Of a DNA stretch of 45,089 nucleotides, positions 15,214 to 24,165 are shown in pieces. Numbering within the stretch: position 1 is the stretch's first letter; each line of letters starts with the position of its first letter. The notes under the pieces are model-generated. The model was not told the origin of the DNA and ran no database searches. It saw only the letters and a program-made list of their open reading frames with translations. This DNA is from Sulfurimonas sp. (GTDB lineage Bacteria; Campylobacterota; Campylobacteria; Campylobacterales; Sulfurimonadaceae), in assembly GCA_027448805.1 (NCBI GenBank), contig DAIDMU010000066.1, positions 1-45,089 of the forward strand. The letters are read 5' to 3'. The position numbers and the translations under genes are program-made.

Positions 15214-18048
15214 TTACTCTTTAAACTCTATATCAACCTCTATTTTTTTAGAATCCCTCTCAATGGTTAGCATTACACCCTCCTTTGCAAATGCAAGTTC
15301 TGTTTTAAGGTCAAACAAATTGTTTATCTCTATTTTGTTGAATGCTACAACCTTGTCACCCTCTTTTATCTGAGCTTTTTGTGCCGCCGAATTTTCTGCA
15401 ACTTTTTTTACCTTCAGGGCATCATCCGACTCAAAATAGATACCAAGTTTTTTTGTCTTTGTAGTACCTACAACGGATGGGTAGAGAATATAATCGGCAA
15501 TTCCAGTCTCAGGATTTGTTAGATTTAAAACAATTTTATAGTCCGTTACACCTCTTCTATTGGCTCTGCTTGGGATTCCGTATCCATGCATAATGTGACC
15601 GTTTCCAGCCAGTACTGCCATAGAATTATTAGGATTTTTTTGCATAAAATCCACCATATTTTTTGCCATTGACTCATCCCACAGCAGCTGCGCATGATAG
15701 AACTGCTCAAAATTTTCAAAGCGCTCTGACTGGTGCATATTGTATATTGATTTTAACTTTTCTTTATACTCTGGATTGTCAAAATTTATTGAGCTTGGAA
15801 CCTCCGAGAGCTGCTCTTTGCTTAGCGAATTAAAACCCCCATTAACTACTTTTTTTGTAATCTCTCTGTCAATATTAAGAGCGACTATCGGGATTTGTTT
15901 CTCTTTTGCAAATAACAAAATCGGGCGATAAAGCTCATAATCATATTTCCATCTTTTAAAATATTCCGTCTTTTTAAGCATCTCTTTTTCGTCAATTTTT
16001 CCGGCCACATACGCATCTAGATGTTTTTGAAACTGCTTTTGAAACATCTCCATGCCGATAGAGAGCTTTGGATTGTTTTTATACATTTCCTTGATGATTT
16101 TGAGCTGATTTAGATGGCTTGAGAAATCCGTATGATTCTCGCCAATATATACGACCTTGCTCTTAGCAATCTCTTTTATAACATCATTTAGCTTTTGCGG
16201 TGTCGGCTTTAATGCATACGAGCCGCTGTCTATCTTGTAGAGAACACCTTTTTGTGAAGGCTTGATTGTTTTTTCTACAATTTTTTCACCCTTAAATGTA
16301 ACAGTAGAATACTTTCCTAGATGCTGCAGTCTGTAAAAAAAAGATTTAGAGAGTTCGTTTGTGTCAAATACGGCAATAACATTTGCTTCGTTTAGCGGAT
16401 TTTTAAATAACTCTATTTTTGCATCACCCTCCATTTTAAAAGGAAGAACAATTCTATCAAGCAGCTCGTTTTTTGCTCCCAAAATAAAGATATTGCTGCT
16501 TTTCATCTCATCATACGTTATCGTGTCGGAATATTTGAAATTTTTAAATATCTTTGTAAATTTTGCAAACCTATTCTCGTCAGCTCTGTTTATAACCAAA
16601 AGAGCATTGCCGTCAATTATTTTTGAAATTACGGCAGGAAATTCCTGTGTGCTCAGTTTTCTAAAGAGCTCATAGTTTTCATCAAAAACTATTTTTGTAG
16701 GCTCGATATCAAGCTCCAAGCGCTGTCGTTTTTTGCTCAAATCTATTTTTGTAGATAAACACTCATCATCAGAGCAGACAGAAAGAGGAAGGTAGTCTGC
16801 CTTGTTGTTGCTTGCTACATCAAACTCAAGTATGTACTTATTTTCAACAAACGTCAAAGAGGTATTGTTTATACTAAAATCAAATGCTCCCTTTTCATAA
16901 ACCCAAGTTTTAAAAAAATCACTCAGCTTCAAACCTGATGTTTTTTCATAAATCTCTCTTAGATTCTCATACGTTGCTATTTTAAACGGATACTTCTCAA
17001 ACAGCGTCTTTGTACCCTCGTCAAATGCTTTTTTACCTATTTTTTGTTCTAACATGTAGAAAAAGAAAGCGGACTTTTCATACCCGATTGCATTTTTGCT
17101 GTTTTTTGTTTTATGTTCAAAATCAATCAGCGTAATCTCGTTGTTTAGATTGACATAGGAGTCATACTTAACAAGCATATCTTTTCTATAATCGGCTCCT
17201 CTGTTCTCATTTTTCGCATAGAGATAATCAGCGTAATATGTAGTAATTCCCTCAACCCAATTTCCTCTATCAGGGGAATAGACATAGTTGCCAAACCATT
17301 GATGCGCTATTTCGTGGCCAAGCGAGCTCTCTAAGACATACTCTTTGTCTATAATCTGCTTGCCAATTAGAGTAAATGTAGGCATAGAGTATCCGGCAGG
17401 AAACTGAGTTTCAACTATTGAAAATCTATTAAATGGTATTACGTCAAACATATTTGTATAAAGCTCAAAATACTCCTCGCTCTTTTTGAGATATTTTTGA
17501 GATAGATTTAAATCAGTTGGATAAAAATAAGTTGAGAGCTCCATTCCCTCTTTTGTAACATACTGGTTTTTAGTATAATTTTTAGATGCTATTAGGTTTA
17601 ATTTGTCAAGCGGATAATCAAATATAAAACGTGTTTGGCCGTTTTTTTCCTCTATCTTGGTAGCCTCTGTAATAATCATATAATCATTATTTTTGACTAC
17701 TGTTTCATATTTACACATCATATCTATTTTTGGATACCAATTCTCCAACAGTATAGCGTCCCCATCAATTGGAGTGAAATTATGCGTAAATAACACCTCC
17801 ACAGATTTGCCATTGTCATGCTTAAGCAGATGTGGAACATTTTTATCAACGCCAAGAGAGGCATTTTTTACCTCTAAAATATTTGCTTTGGTGTCAAGCA
17901 GTTCCATTGACGGGTGGTCGCTCTCTATAACGCCGTGCCCCTGCAGCACCCCTCTGTTCATATCTATTTCAATGTTGATACTATATTTGCACTCATGCGC
18001 ATAGATTGCAGATACAAGAAAAGATGATAGCAGAACTATTTTTTTCAT
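15214..18048 (-). CDS. M1-family metallopeptidase fused to a ChaN-like domain and a C-terminal PDZ domain
   Basis: A 944-residue secreted protein with signal peptide MKKIVLLSSFLVSAIYA. The M1 peptidase part (about 20-430) has SLGHEIAHQWFGN with the HExxH zinc site near residue 247 and the third ligand Glu in GNWVEGITTYYADY. The usual GAMEN motif is replaced by PAGYSMPT, as in a subgroup of M1-like proteins. A ChaN-like region (about 610-830) begins VVYIGENHTDFSSH and contains SIGMEMFQ and AVLAGNGHIMHGYG; ChaN proteins bind haem in iron uptake. A PDZ domain closes the protein (about 855-944). AAGGGG ten bases upstream supports the ATG at 18048 over the upstream in-frame start at 18120. Role is likely periplasmic, possibly haem or peptide handling. 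Confidence 0.85.
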   Translation of the reverse strand: MKKIVLLSSFLVSAIYAHECKYSINIEIDMNRGVLQGHGVIESDHPSMELLDTKANILEVKNASLGVDKNVPHLLKHDNGKSVEVLFTHNFTPIDGDAILLENWYPKIDMMCKYETVVKNNDYMIITEATKIEEKNGQTRFIFDYPLDKLNLIASKNYTKNQYVTKEGMELSTYFYPTDLNLSQKYLKKSEEYFELYTNMFDVIPFNRFSIVETQFPAGYSMPTFTLIGKQIIDKEYVLESSLGHEIAHQWFGNYVYSPDRGNWVEGITTYYADYLYAKNENRGADYRKDMLVKYDSYVNLNNEITLIDFEHKTKNSKNAIGYEKSAFFFYMLEQKIGKKAFDEGTKTLFEKYPFKIATYENLREIYEKTSGLKLSDFFKTWVYEKGAFDFSINNTSLTFVENKYILEFDVASNNKADYLPLSVCSDDECLSTKIDLSKKRQRLELDIEPTKIVFDENYELFRKLSTQEFPAVISKIIDGNALLVINRADENRFAKFTKIFKNFKYSDTITYDEMKSSNIFILGAKNELLDRIVLPFKMEGDAKIELFKNPLNEANVIAVFDTNELSKSFFYRLQHLGKYSTVTFKGEKIVEKTIKPSQKGVLYKIDSGSYALKPTPQKLNDVIKEIAKSKVVYIGENHTDFSSHLNQLKIIKEMYKNNPKLSIGMEMFQKQFQKHLDAYVAGKIDEKEMLKKTEYFKRWKYDYELYRPILLFAKEKQIPIVALNIDREITKKVVNGGFNSLSKEQLSEVPSSINFDNPEYKEKLKSIYNMHQSERFENFEQFYHAQLLWDESMAKNMVDFMQKNPNNSMAVLAGNGHIMHGYGIPSRANRRGVTDYKIVLNLTNPETGIADYILYPSVVGTTKTKKLGIYFESDDALKVKKVAENSAAQKAQIKEGDKVVAFNKIEINNLFDLKTELAFAKEGVMLTIERDSKKIEVDIEFKE

Positions 18049-18155
18049 AATTTTTTCGCCCCTTTGTATAAGAAAATATATTGTAACTACAAAAAGAATA
18101 CAACAGATGACTAATATCAAGAGAAATTATTTTACTTATTAGATAAAATACAGCC

Positions 18156-19859
18156 ATGGAAAACAAATTAAACAAAAGAGAGCGCTATAAAGCTCAATTA
18201 GCTCCTATTGATTACTATAAAGATTTCGAAAATATAGATTTTGAGAGCTTGACTGAAGGCGATAGATTTTATCTTCAGGATTTTGGAATCTTTAATGTTG
18301 AATTTTTAGAAGATGAGTTTACTATCCGCTTGCGCGTCCCAGGCGGAAGAATAACTGCTCAAGATTTTCAAGAAGTGGCTGATATTGCAGCGAAGTATGA
18401 GCTGAGCATTATTTTAACGGCACGCGGCGGCATCCAGCTACACAATGTTGTCGCTGAAAATGTTTTGGAAATTCACAAACGCGCAAACGCTCTTGGAATC
18501 ACTACATGGCAAAGTTTTGGCGACAATGTTAGAAATATAGTCACTGATGTTTACGACGGGTGCGGAGAGTTTGCAGAGATTGAGACCTATCCTATTCTTA
18601 TGCAGATGCACGACTACATCATCAAAAATCCTAAATATGTAGGTATGCTTCCTCGCCGCGTATCTATCGGTATTTCTGGAAACCGCGCAAACGTGACTTC
18701 GTTTTTTGCAAACGATATCTATTTTGCACTCTCAAAGAAAGATGGTATCTTCGGTTTTAACGTCTATCTTGGCGGAAAAAATACAGAAGTGGCGCAATGT
18801 GCCGATATCTTTTTAAAATCAGACGAGGTTTTTGATTTTTTCAAAGCCTTTATAGAGGCGTTTTACCTCCACGGCTCCCGCTCCTCAAGAGCTAAAACCC
18901 GTATTTTTCACATGATAGAAGAGATAGGAATGGAGGGGCTAAAAGCGCATATTCAAAAAGAGTACAGAAAAGATTTTGAGAATGCCGGCGAATTAGTTTT
19001 AGAAAAAGCAAGATTTGATGAGTTTCATAAGCTCAAAGATGGAAGATTCGGCTTTTGCTATCAAACCGATTTTTCAAGACTTACAACCGATGAGATAGGA
19101 AGAATTGCCTCGTTCGCAACACAAAAGAGAGCGGAGATTCGTTTTGGAATTGATCAAAACATCTATATTATAGGGCTAAAAGAAGCCTCAACAACGCTAA
19201 AATCTCCTGCGATTAGCAACACAATAGTTGCATGCGCAGGCAACCTCTGCCCTTATGCCGTCTGGAGCATCAAAGATGAGACTTCTTATCTGCCGCTAGA
19301 AAAAATAAACTTTCACCGCATACAAGTCGGTTTTTCAGGCTGTGCAAAAGGGTGCGGAAGACATAGACATACAGACATCGGTCTGATTGGCTTAAAAACA
19401 AACAACTTTGGAGATACAGAGGGCGGAGCTAGAATCTTTTTGGGAGCAGAACACTCCAATGGAGGCTCCATCGGACGTCAGCTTTTTTCGATGGTGCCGT
19501 TTGTGCACCTAGAGAGCGTTGTCTCTTTGGCGATAAAGCTATTTGAACTCAGTGGATATTCCGACTTTGAAGAGTACGCTTCAAAAGTTTTAAACAACTA
19601 CTCAGAAGAGTTTGTCTCTCTTTGGTTTTTGGCAAACCTTGAAACAGGCAGCTCTTTTGAGCTCTTGGCTAGAGATGAAATAGGAAGTTTTGAGTATGAA
19701 AAAGAGCTGCTTAAAAAAGAGTTCTCTAGGCTTGATTTTTGGGAACATGTAGATGAAAATTTTCATAATGCCGTGAGCTATCTCTCAAAAAAACTGTGGA
19801 CTATCGAAGGGGAAGACCCTCACTACAAGCCAAAAATAGAGAGAACTAATTTTCGCTAA
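18156..19859 (+). CDS. Ferredoxin-type siroheme nitrite/sulfite reductase
   Basis: A 567-residue cytoplasmic hemoprotein for six-electron reduction of sulfite to sulfide or nitrite to ammonium. Both half-domains are visible: FTIRLRVPGGRITAQDF with LTARGGIQLHNV in the first, and a repeat around KRAEIRFGIDQNIYIIGL in the second. The four cysteines that hold the 4Fe-4S cluster next to siroheme are C360 and C365 (ACAGNLCPYA) and C396 and C400 (GCAKGCGRH). The first pair is spaced by four residues, whereas E. coli CysI has five. Sulfite versus nitrite cannot be settled from sequence alone. No CysJ-like flavoprotein is adjacent, so a ferredoxin donor is likely. The end overlaps the convergent response regulator by 14 bases. 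Confidence 0.88.
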   Translation: MENKLNKRERYKAQLAPIDYYKDFENIDFESLTEGDRFYLQDFGIFNVEFLEDEFTIRLRVPGGRITAQDFQEVADIAAKYELSIILTARGGIQLHNVVAENVLEIHKRANALGITTWQSFGDNVRNIVTDVYDGCGEFAEIETYPILMQMHDYIIKNPKYVGMLPRRVSIGISGNRANVTSFFANDIYFALSKKDGIFGFNVYLGGKNTEVAQCADIFLKSDEVFDFFKAFIEAFYLHGSRSSRAKTRIFHMIEEIGMEGLKAHIQKEYRKDFENAGELVLEKARFDEFHKLKDGRFGFCYQTDFSRLTTDEIGRIASFATQKRAEIRFGIDQNIYIIGLKEASTTLKSPAISNTIVACAGNLCPYAVWSIKDETSYLPLEKINFHRIQVGFSGCAKGCGRHRHTDIGLIGLKTNNFGDTEGGARIFLGAEHSNGGSIGRQLFSMVPFVHLESVVSLAIKLFELSGYSDFEEYASKVLNNYSEEFVSLWFLANLETGSSFELLARDEIGSFEYEKELLKKEFSRLDFWEHVDENFHNAVSYLSKKLWTIEGEDPHYKPKIERTNFR

Positions 19860-20523
19860 AAGAGAGCTGGTAGCCGAAGCCTTTTATGTTTTTTATCAGC
19901 TGTTTTGAGGTTTTTTCTCTGAAACGCTTGATAAAAGTTCTAACCCTCTCATCGCTTGCATCTGTGCCCCATAAGCTCTCTTTAATCGTAGCGTCGTCTA
20001 TTACTCTATTTTGATTATCAAGCAGAAGCGATAAAAATTTTATATCATTTTTTGTAAGGGCTATATACCTCTCCTGCTTATAAAGAGAGCTTGTTGTTTT
20101 ATTGAAAATGAAACCATCACATAGTTTTACCATTTTATTTGCAAGCTTTGGCGTAATGCTGCTTATGTATTCAAGAAGCTCATCCGTATCAAAAGGTTTT
20201 AAAAAATATTTTGTTATGCCTACATCGATTGCGCTAAAGAGCTTCTCCTTCTCGCTAAAAGCGCTGAGTATAATAATCGGTGCCTTTGGATTAATTTTTT
20301 TTAACTCTTTTGCCATATCCAGCCCTGACATTTTAGGCATCATAATGTCCGTTATTACTATGTCAGGTTTTATTTTTTTAAACAGCTCCATGCCTTCTAC
20401 ACCGTCTTTTGCGATTGTAAAACTGTAAAAATTATCCCCTATGGCATCTTTTAAAAGTCTTGCCAGATTCTCTTCATCCTCTACAAGGAGGATTTTAAGC
20501 TCTTTTAATGCTCTATTTTTCAT
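19846..20523 (-). CDS. OmpR-type response regulator
   Basis: A 225-residue two-component regulator. The receiver domain (about 8-122) has the acidic pair E15/D16, the phospho-acceptor D59 in VITDIMMPKMSG, the switch Ser/Thr in IIILSAF and the lysine in YFLKPFD. The C-terminal part (about 130-225) is a winged helix (LTKNDIKFLSLLLDNQ, then SLWGTDASDERVRTFIKRFR) typical of OmpR/PhoB DNA binding. It overlaps the histidine kinase gene by 11 bases, so the two form a cognate pair. Target genes are unknown; the opgB-like gene upstream in the same run is a candidate by proximity only. Confidence 0.92.
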   Translation of the reverse strand: MKNRALKELKILLVEDEENLARLLKDAIGDNFYSFTIAKDGVEGMELFKKIKPDIVITDIMMPKMSGLDMAKELKKINPKAPIIILSAFSEKEKLFSAIDVGITKYFLKPFDTDELLEYISSITPKLANKMVKLCDGFIFNKTTSSLYKQERYIALTKNDIKFLSLLLDNQNRVIDDATIKESLWGTDASDERVRTFIKRFREKTSKQLIKNIKGFGYQLSFSEN

Positions 20524-21724
20524 GTTCGTCCAATGGAATTTTTATACTAAACGTTGTCGTGTTCTTTTTACTCTTCACATCAAGTGTGCCGCCAAGCCCC
20601 TGCTCACATATCATCTTCGACATAAAAAGCCCTAACCCCGTGCCGCGGCTTTTATGTTTTGTCGTAAAGTATGGCTCAAAAATCTTCTCTATATTCTCTT
20701 TGGCTATTCCGCCGGCGTTATCCTGCACCTCGATGAGAGCAAACCCGTTTTCTCTTTTTGTGGTTATGGCTATCTCCCGAAGAAGAATACTGTTGTGAAT
20801 AAATGCGTCTTTTGAGTTGTTTATCAAGTTTATTATAACCTGTGTAAGCTCATTTGTTATTCCTAAAACTTCCATATCTTCAAAGTTCATTTTTATGGTT
20901 ATCATCCCGTCATTTACTACGCTCTCTAAAAGTCCGATAGCCTCTTGAATGCTCTCGCTTATATTAAAGTAGTGCTTCTCCTTATCCGGAGAAAAAAAGT
21001 TCGTAAAATCATCAATAGTCTGAGACATGTTTTTAATGATGTGCTTGCTCTCGCCATAAAATTTTGACACATCCTCGACTCTATCGTTTTGTACTGCTTT
21101 TTTTATGTTAAACATCGCCAAACTCAACTCAGTGAGCGGCTGTCTCCACTGATGCGCTATATTTGCAAGCATCTGCCCAAGGCTTGCGTGGCGTGACTGC
21201 CAAAACATGACACGCTGCTTCTCCTCGTTTTTTGCTATCTCATCTCTTACACGCTCTTCTAGGGTTTGGTTCAGCTCTTTTAGCTCTCTTGTCTGCTCCT
21301 GAACCCTCTTCTCCAAACTTCTGTTTAACTCTTCATACTCTGCTTCTTTTTTAATAAGCTCTTCTCTTAACATTACCTCTTTTGTCACGTCGTATCTTAT
21401 AGCAATATACTCTACTATGTTATCATTTTCGTCAAGTATGGGAATTATCGTTGTATTTACGTAGAATGCAGAGCCGTCTTTAGCCCTGTTTTTGACGGTG
21501 TCTTTGTATATCTTTTTATTTTTAAGCGTTTCCCAAAGAAGATTAAACTTCTCCTTTGGCACGTCTGGATGCCTGACAATATTGTGGTTTTGCCCGATAA
21601 GCTCGCTTTTTGTGTAGCCGCTGATATTGCAAAATTCATCATTCACAAAAGTTATTATTCCATTAACGTCGGTTTTGGAGATAATATTGCTCTTTTCAAT
21701 GGCTTCTTTATACTGTTTTAACAT
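20513..21724 (-). CDS. PAS-domain sensor histidine kinase
   Basis: A 403-residue kinase without membrane segments. A PAS domain spans about 8-120 (ISKTDVNGIITFVNDEFCNISGYTKSELIG, with the PAC part FYVNTTIIPILDENDNIVEYIAIRYDVT), similar in style to aerotaxis-type PAS sensors. A long coiled coil follows (about 120-175, repeated LEERV). The H-box is SLGQMLANIAHQWRQPLTEL with the phospho-His near residue 190, the variant typical of Campylobacterota. The ATPase domain has INNSKDAF (N box), VQDNAGGI (G1) and GTGLGLFMSKMI (G2). Its 3' end overlaps the response regulator. A cytoplasmic redox, oxygen or metabolic signal is likely. Confidence 0.92.
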   Translation of the reverse strand: MLKQYKEAIEKSNIISKTDVNGIITFVNDEFCNISGYTKSELIGQNHNIVRHPDVPKEKFNLLWETLKNKKIYKDTVKNRAKDGSAFYVNTTIIPILDENDNIVEYIAIRYDVTKEVMLREELIKKEAEYEELNRSLEKRVQEQTRELKELNQTLEERVRDEIAKNEEKQRVMFWQSRHASLGQMLANIAHQWRQPLTELSLAMFNIKKAVQNDRVEDVSKFYGESKHIIKNMSQTIDDFTNFFSPDKEKHYFNISESIQEAIGLLESVVNDGMITIKMNFEDMEVLGITNELTQVIINLINNSKDAFIHNSILLREIAITTKRENGFALIEVQDNAGGIAKENIEKIFEPYFTTKHKSRGTGLGLFMSKMICEQGLGGTLDVKSKKNTTTFSIKIPLDEHEK

Positions 21725-21754
21725 TTATATTCTCTCTGTCTTTTAAAAAAAATT

Positions 21755-24094
21755 CTACTTATTCTCAAGATTGACTATTTTTAAACTTACCAAATGGAGT
21801 CCTATCTCCCTCTCATCTCTTCCCTCTAATTTTTCTTTTAAAACAAACGGTTTTGGCGGTATTATCTCTATCGTATTGGCGTTATTTGCATTCTCAAATA
21901 GAAGCAGATATTTTCTAGGATCTTTATGCTGTGGTGTAAACTCCATTTCATTATCTCCTACTCTGACCTTTACTGCATTTCCTACATTCTCTTCGTACGC
22001 ACCGCAAACTATCTCAAGTTTGAATTTCTTAGGAAGCGGATCTGCAAATGTCAGCAGCGCACTCGAATGCAACCCTGCATCCGTCCATCTTCCGACTTTA
22101 TCGGAATATGAGATTCCCTCTATATTTTTCAAAAAGTTTGGAAAACCCTCTTTTTTGAATATTATGGCATCGCTTATTGAAGCGTTGTATCTTACTCCGC
22201 TATTTTTTGCCATATTGATATTTTCAATTATCTTTTGATGATTATAATCGCTACTCAACCCATTGCCAAGATTCTCTATCTTATACTCTCTTGGCAAATT
22301 AAGCCCTTGGATTCTAAACTTAGAGCCTACTACGCCCTCTATGGCACAATATTTCTCTGACACATTGCTATCAAAAATATAATTCAAAACAGTACACTCG
22401 TCAATCCATAAAAATCTATCATCTTTACTAAAATGCTCCAGCTGTTCATAGAGTTTCCAAGCATTGTTAAATTGAAAATAGGGCTCTACATTGTTTTCTA
22501 AAACCTTAAACAATACTGGCAGCATATAGTTATTATCACCGATAGTTACCGACATCTTTTTAAAATTCGGTTTAAAACTCTCAGACATTTTTGGAAATTT
22601 CCAAAAACCTAGTATATCACTTCTCCACTGATTCAGCCTCTTGTCAAAATCCTCAAAGGAGTTGTAAACAGACTCTTTTTCTCTTAGATTTCTGCCCAGT
22701 CCCAAATCTGTGTTTATGTTTAAAAAAGACAAAACAGTCGATGCGACATCAAAAGGAGTTCCTGTTTTATCTATCGACTTATACTCACTGCTGCTTGGAT
22801 CAAAGACGACAAAAAAGTTTCTTCTGTTTTTTGATTTGTCCAGCTCATCTGCAGCCGTATTTCTCATAGCCAAGTGATCAGACGTAACTACTATAATCGT
22901 ATCCTCTGCATATTTTGAGTTTTTGACTTTTTTTATAAAATCCGATATCAAAATATCCGCACATTTAACGGTGTTTAAAATCTCATTGGAGCCGTCCATA
23001 TATAAATCTTTTGAGCAAGAGTTGGAGAGATGTCCGTTTGGATGATGTGTATCTAGTGTATGCAAAAATAGAGCGAACTTCTCTTTGGATGAAGATAAAT
23101 TTTCAAACTTCTTATATGCCATATCAAGAAGCGTGTCATCATACAAACCCCAGCCGTTTACATATCTTTTATTCTTGACTTTTTTTAAAAGCTCATCTCT
23201 TCCGACTACACTGTCAAAACCGTGAGTTTTGTAAAATTTGTCAATACCCGAAAATTTAACACTGCTGCCCTGCAACATACTCAGATAATAGTTCTCTTTT
23301 TTTAAAATATCTCCGATACACACAGCCTTTGGATAAAATTTATCTACCCCCTCCATGGAGTTTCCGCCTGAGGTTGTAAAAAGAGGAATTCCGCATTGGG
23401 TAGCAGCAGTACCTGCGATTGTGTAGTTTGTTCCGTTTGTTTGAACAATATCTGTAAATTCAGTACCGCTCTCATCTTTTATCAGTTTGCTAAGATTTGG
23501 CATAAGATTCTGGAAAATATCCGTATCAAAGTATGTTCTCTCAAGGCTCTCTGCATATACAAATATTATATTTTTCTTATATGCTCTGTTGTTTAAATCA
23601 CTCGGAACTTTATAATACTCATAAAAATCATCAGCCTGCTCCATAGTCATAGTTAAAAAAAGATTTTTAAAATCATTCAAAGCAGGATGGGTTAAAAAAG
23701 CTAAAACCAAAAATCCGTTATGCAAAAAAGCTTTTATTTTTTGCGGCTTTACAGCTCCTACGCTGCTTAAATGGCGGTGATAAAAAAAAGCCATTGCAAA
23801 AAGAGCAACAAAAGAGAAAAAGGCACCAAAAATAAGCAACAGGTACTCGCCAAATCCGGCTTCACCGAGTCCCAAGTTTAAAGTAGCAATAATGGTCTCA
23901 TTTATTCCTGCGCCCGTAAAGTAGTTGGCTACAAAATAGAATATGCTAAAGAGTCCATATATGAAAAATAGAGTTGCGTCCAAAAAAATCCTCTTTGGAT
24001 TTTTTTCTTTATACTTCATCGTAAAGATTGCAAAAAGAAAAAAGAAAAGGGATAACAAAATCATATTCATATATAAAAATTCCAATAAAAACAT
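21755..24094 (-). CDS. opgB: OpgB/MdoB-like phosphoglycerol transferase (alkaline-phosphatase superfamily, membrane-anchored)
   Basis: A 779-residue inner-membrane enzyme with a large periplasmic domain. About four membrane helices occupy 1-145; the catalytic domain begins NIIFVYAESLERTYFD (about 174-189), with the nucleophile Thr in GTNYTIAGTAATQCGIPLF, HTLDTHHPNG and VVTSDHLAMRN as metal-binding segments. The AESLERTYFD, TIAG-x-x-A-x-QCGIPLF and DTHHP stretches match, from memory, E. coli OpgB (763 residues), including the C-terminal extension (GRWTDAGL, PLPKKFKLEIV, VRVG). OpgB moves phosphoglycerol from phosphatidylglycerol onto periplasmic glucans. No opgGH lies in this window, so the acceptor is uncertain. 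ATGs at 24094 and 24070 are both possible. Confidence 0.82.
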   Translation of the reverse strand: MFLLEFLYMNMILLSLFFFLFAIFTMKYKEKNPKRIFLDATLFFIYGLFSIFYFVANYFTGAGINETIIATLNLGLGEAGFGEYLLLIFGAFFSFVALFAMAFFYHRHLSSVGAVKPQKIKAFLHNGFLVLAFLTHPALNDFKNLFLTMTMEQADDFYEYYKVPSDLNNRAYKKNIIFVYAESLERTYFDTDIFQNLMPNLSKLIKDESGTEFTDIVQTNGTNYTIAGTAATQCGIPLFTTSGGNSMEGVDKFYPKAVCIGDILKKENYYLSMLQGSSVKFSGIDKFYKTHGFDSVVGRDELLKKVKNKRYVNGWGLYDDTLLDMAYKKFENLSSSKEKFALFLHTLDTHHPNGHLSNSCSKDLYMDGSNEILNTVKCADILISDFIKKVKNSKYAEDTIIVVTSDHLAMRNTAADELDKSKNRRNFFVVFDPSSSEYKSIDKTGTPFDVASTVLSFLNINTDLGLGRNLREKESVYNSFEDFDKRLNQWRSDILGFWKFPKMSESFKPNFKKMSVTIGDNNYMLPVLFKVLENNVEPYFQFNNAWKLYEQLEHFSKDDRFLWIDECTVLNYIFDSNVSEKYCAIEGVVGSKFRIQGLNLPREYKIENLGNGLSSDYNHQKIIENINMAKNSGVRYNASISDAIIFKKEGFPNFLKNIEGISYSDKVGRWTDAGLHSSALLTFADPLPKKFKLEIVCGAYEENVGNAVKVRVGDNEMEFTPQHKDPRKYLLLFENANNANTIEIIPPKPFVLKEKLEGRDEREIGLHLVSLKIVNLENK

Positions 24095-24165
24095 CAGGTG
24101 ACTAAAGAGAGCAAACTTTCTCTAGCATACAAGCCATAAGGCACACAGTCTCTTTTTTAGCAGAG

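Noticed and set aside
24112..24147. Tiny leader ORF (about 11 codons) before the opgB-like gene on the minus strand
   Set aside because: No ribosome site and no attenuator structure; too short to support.
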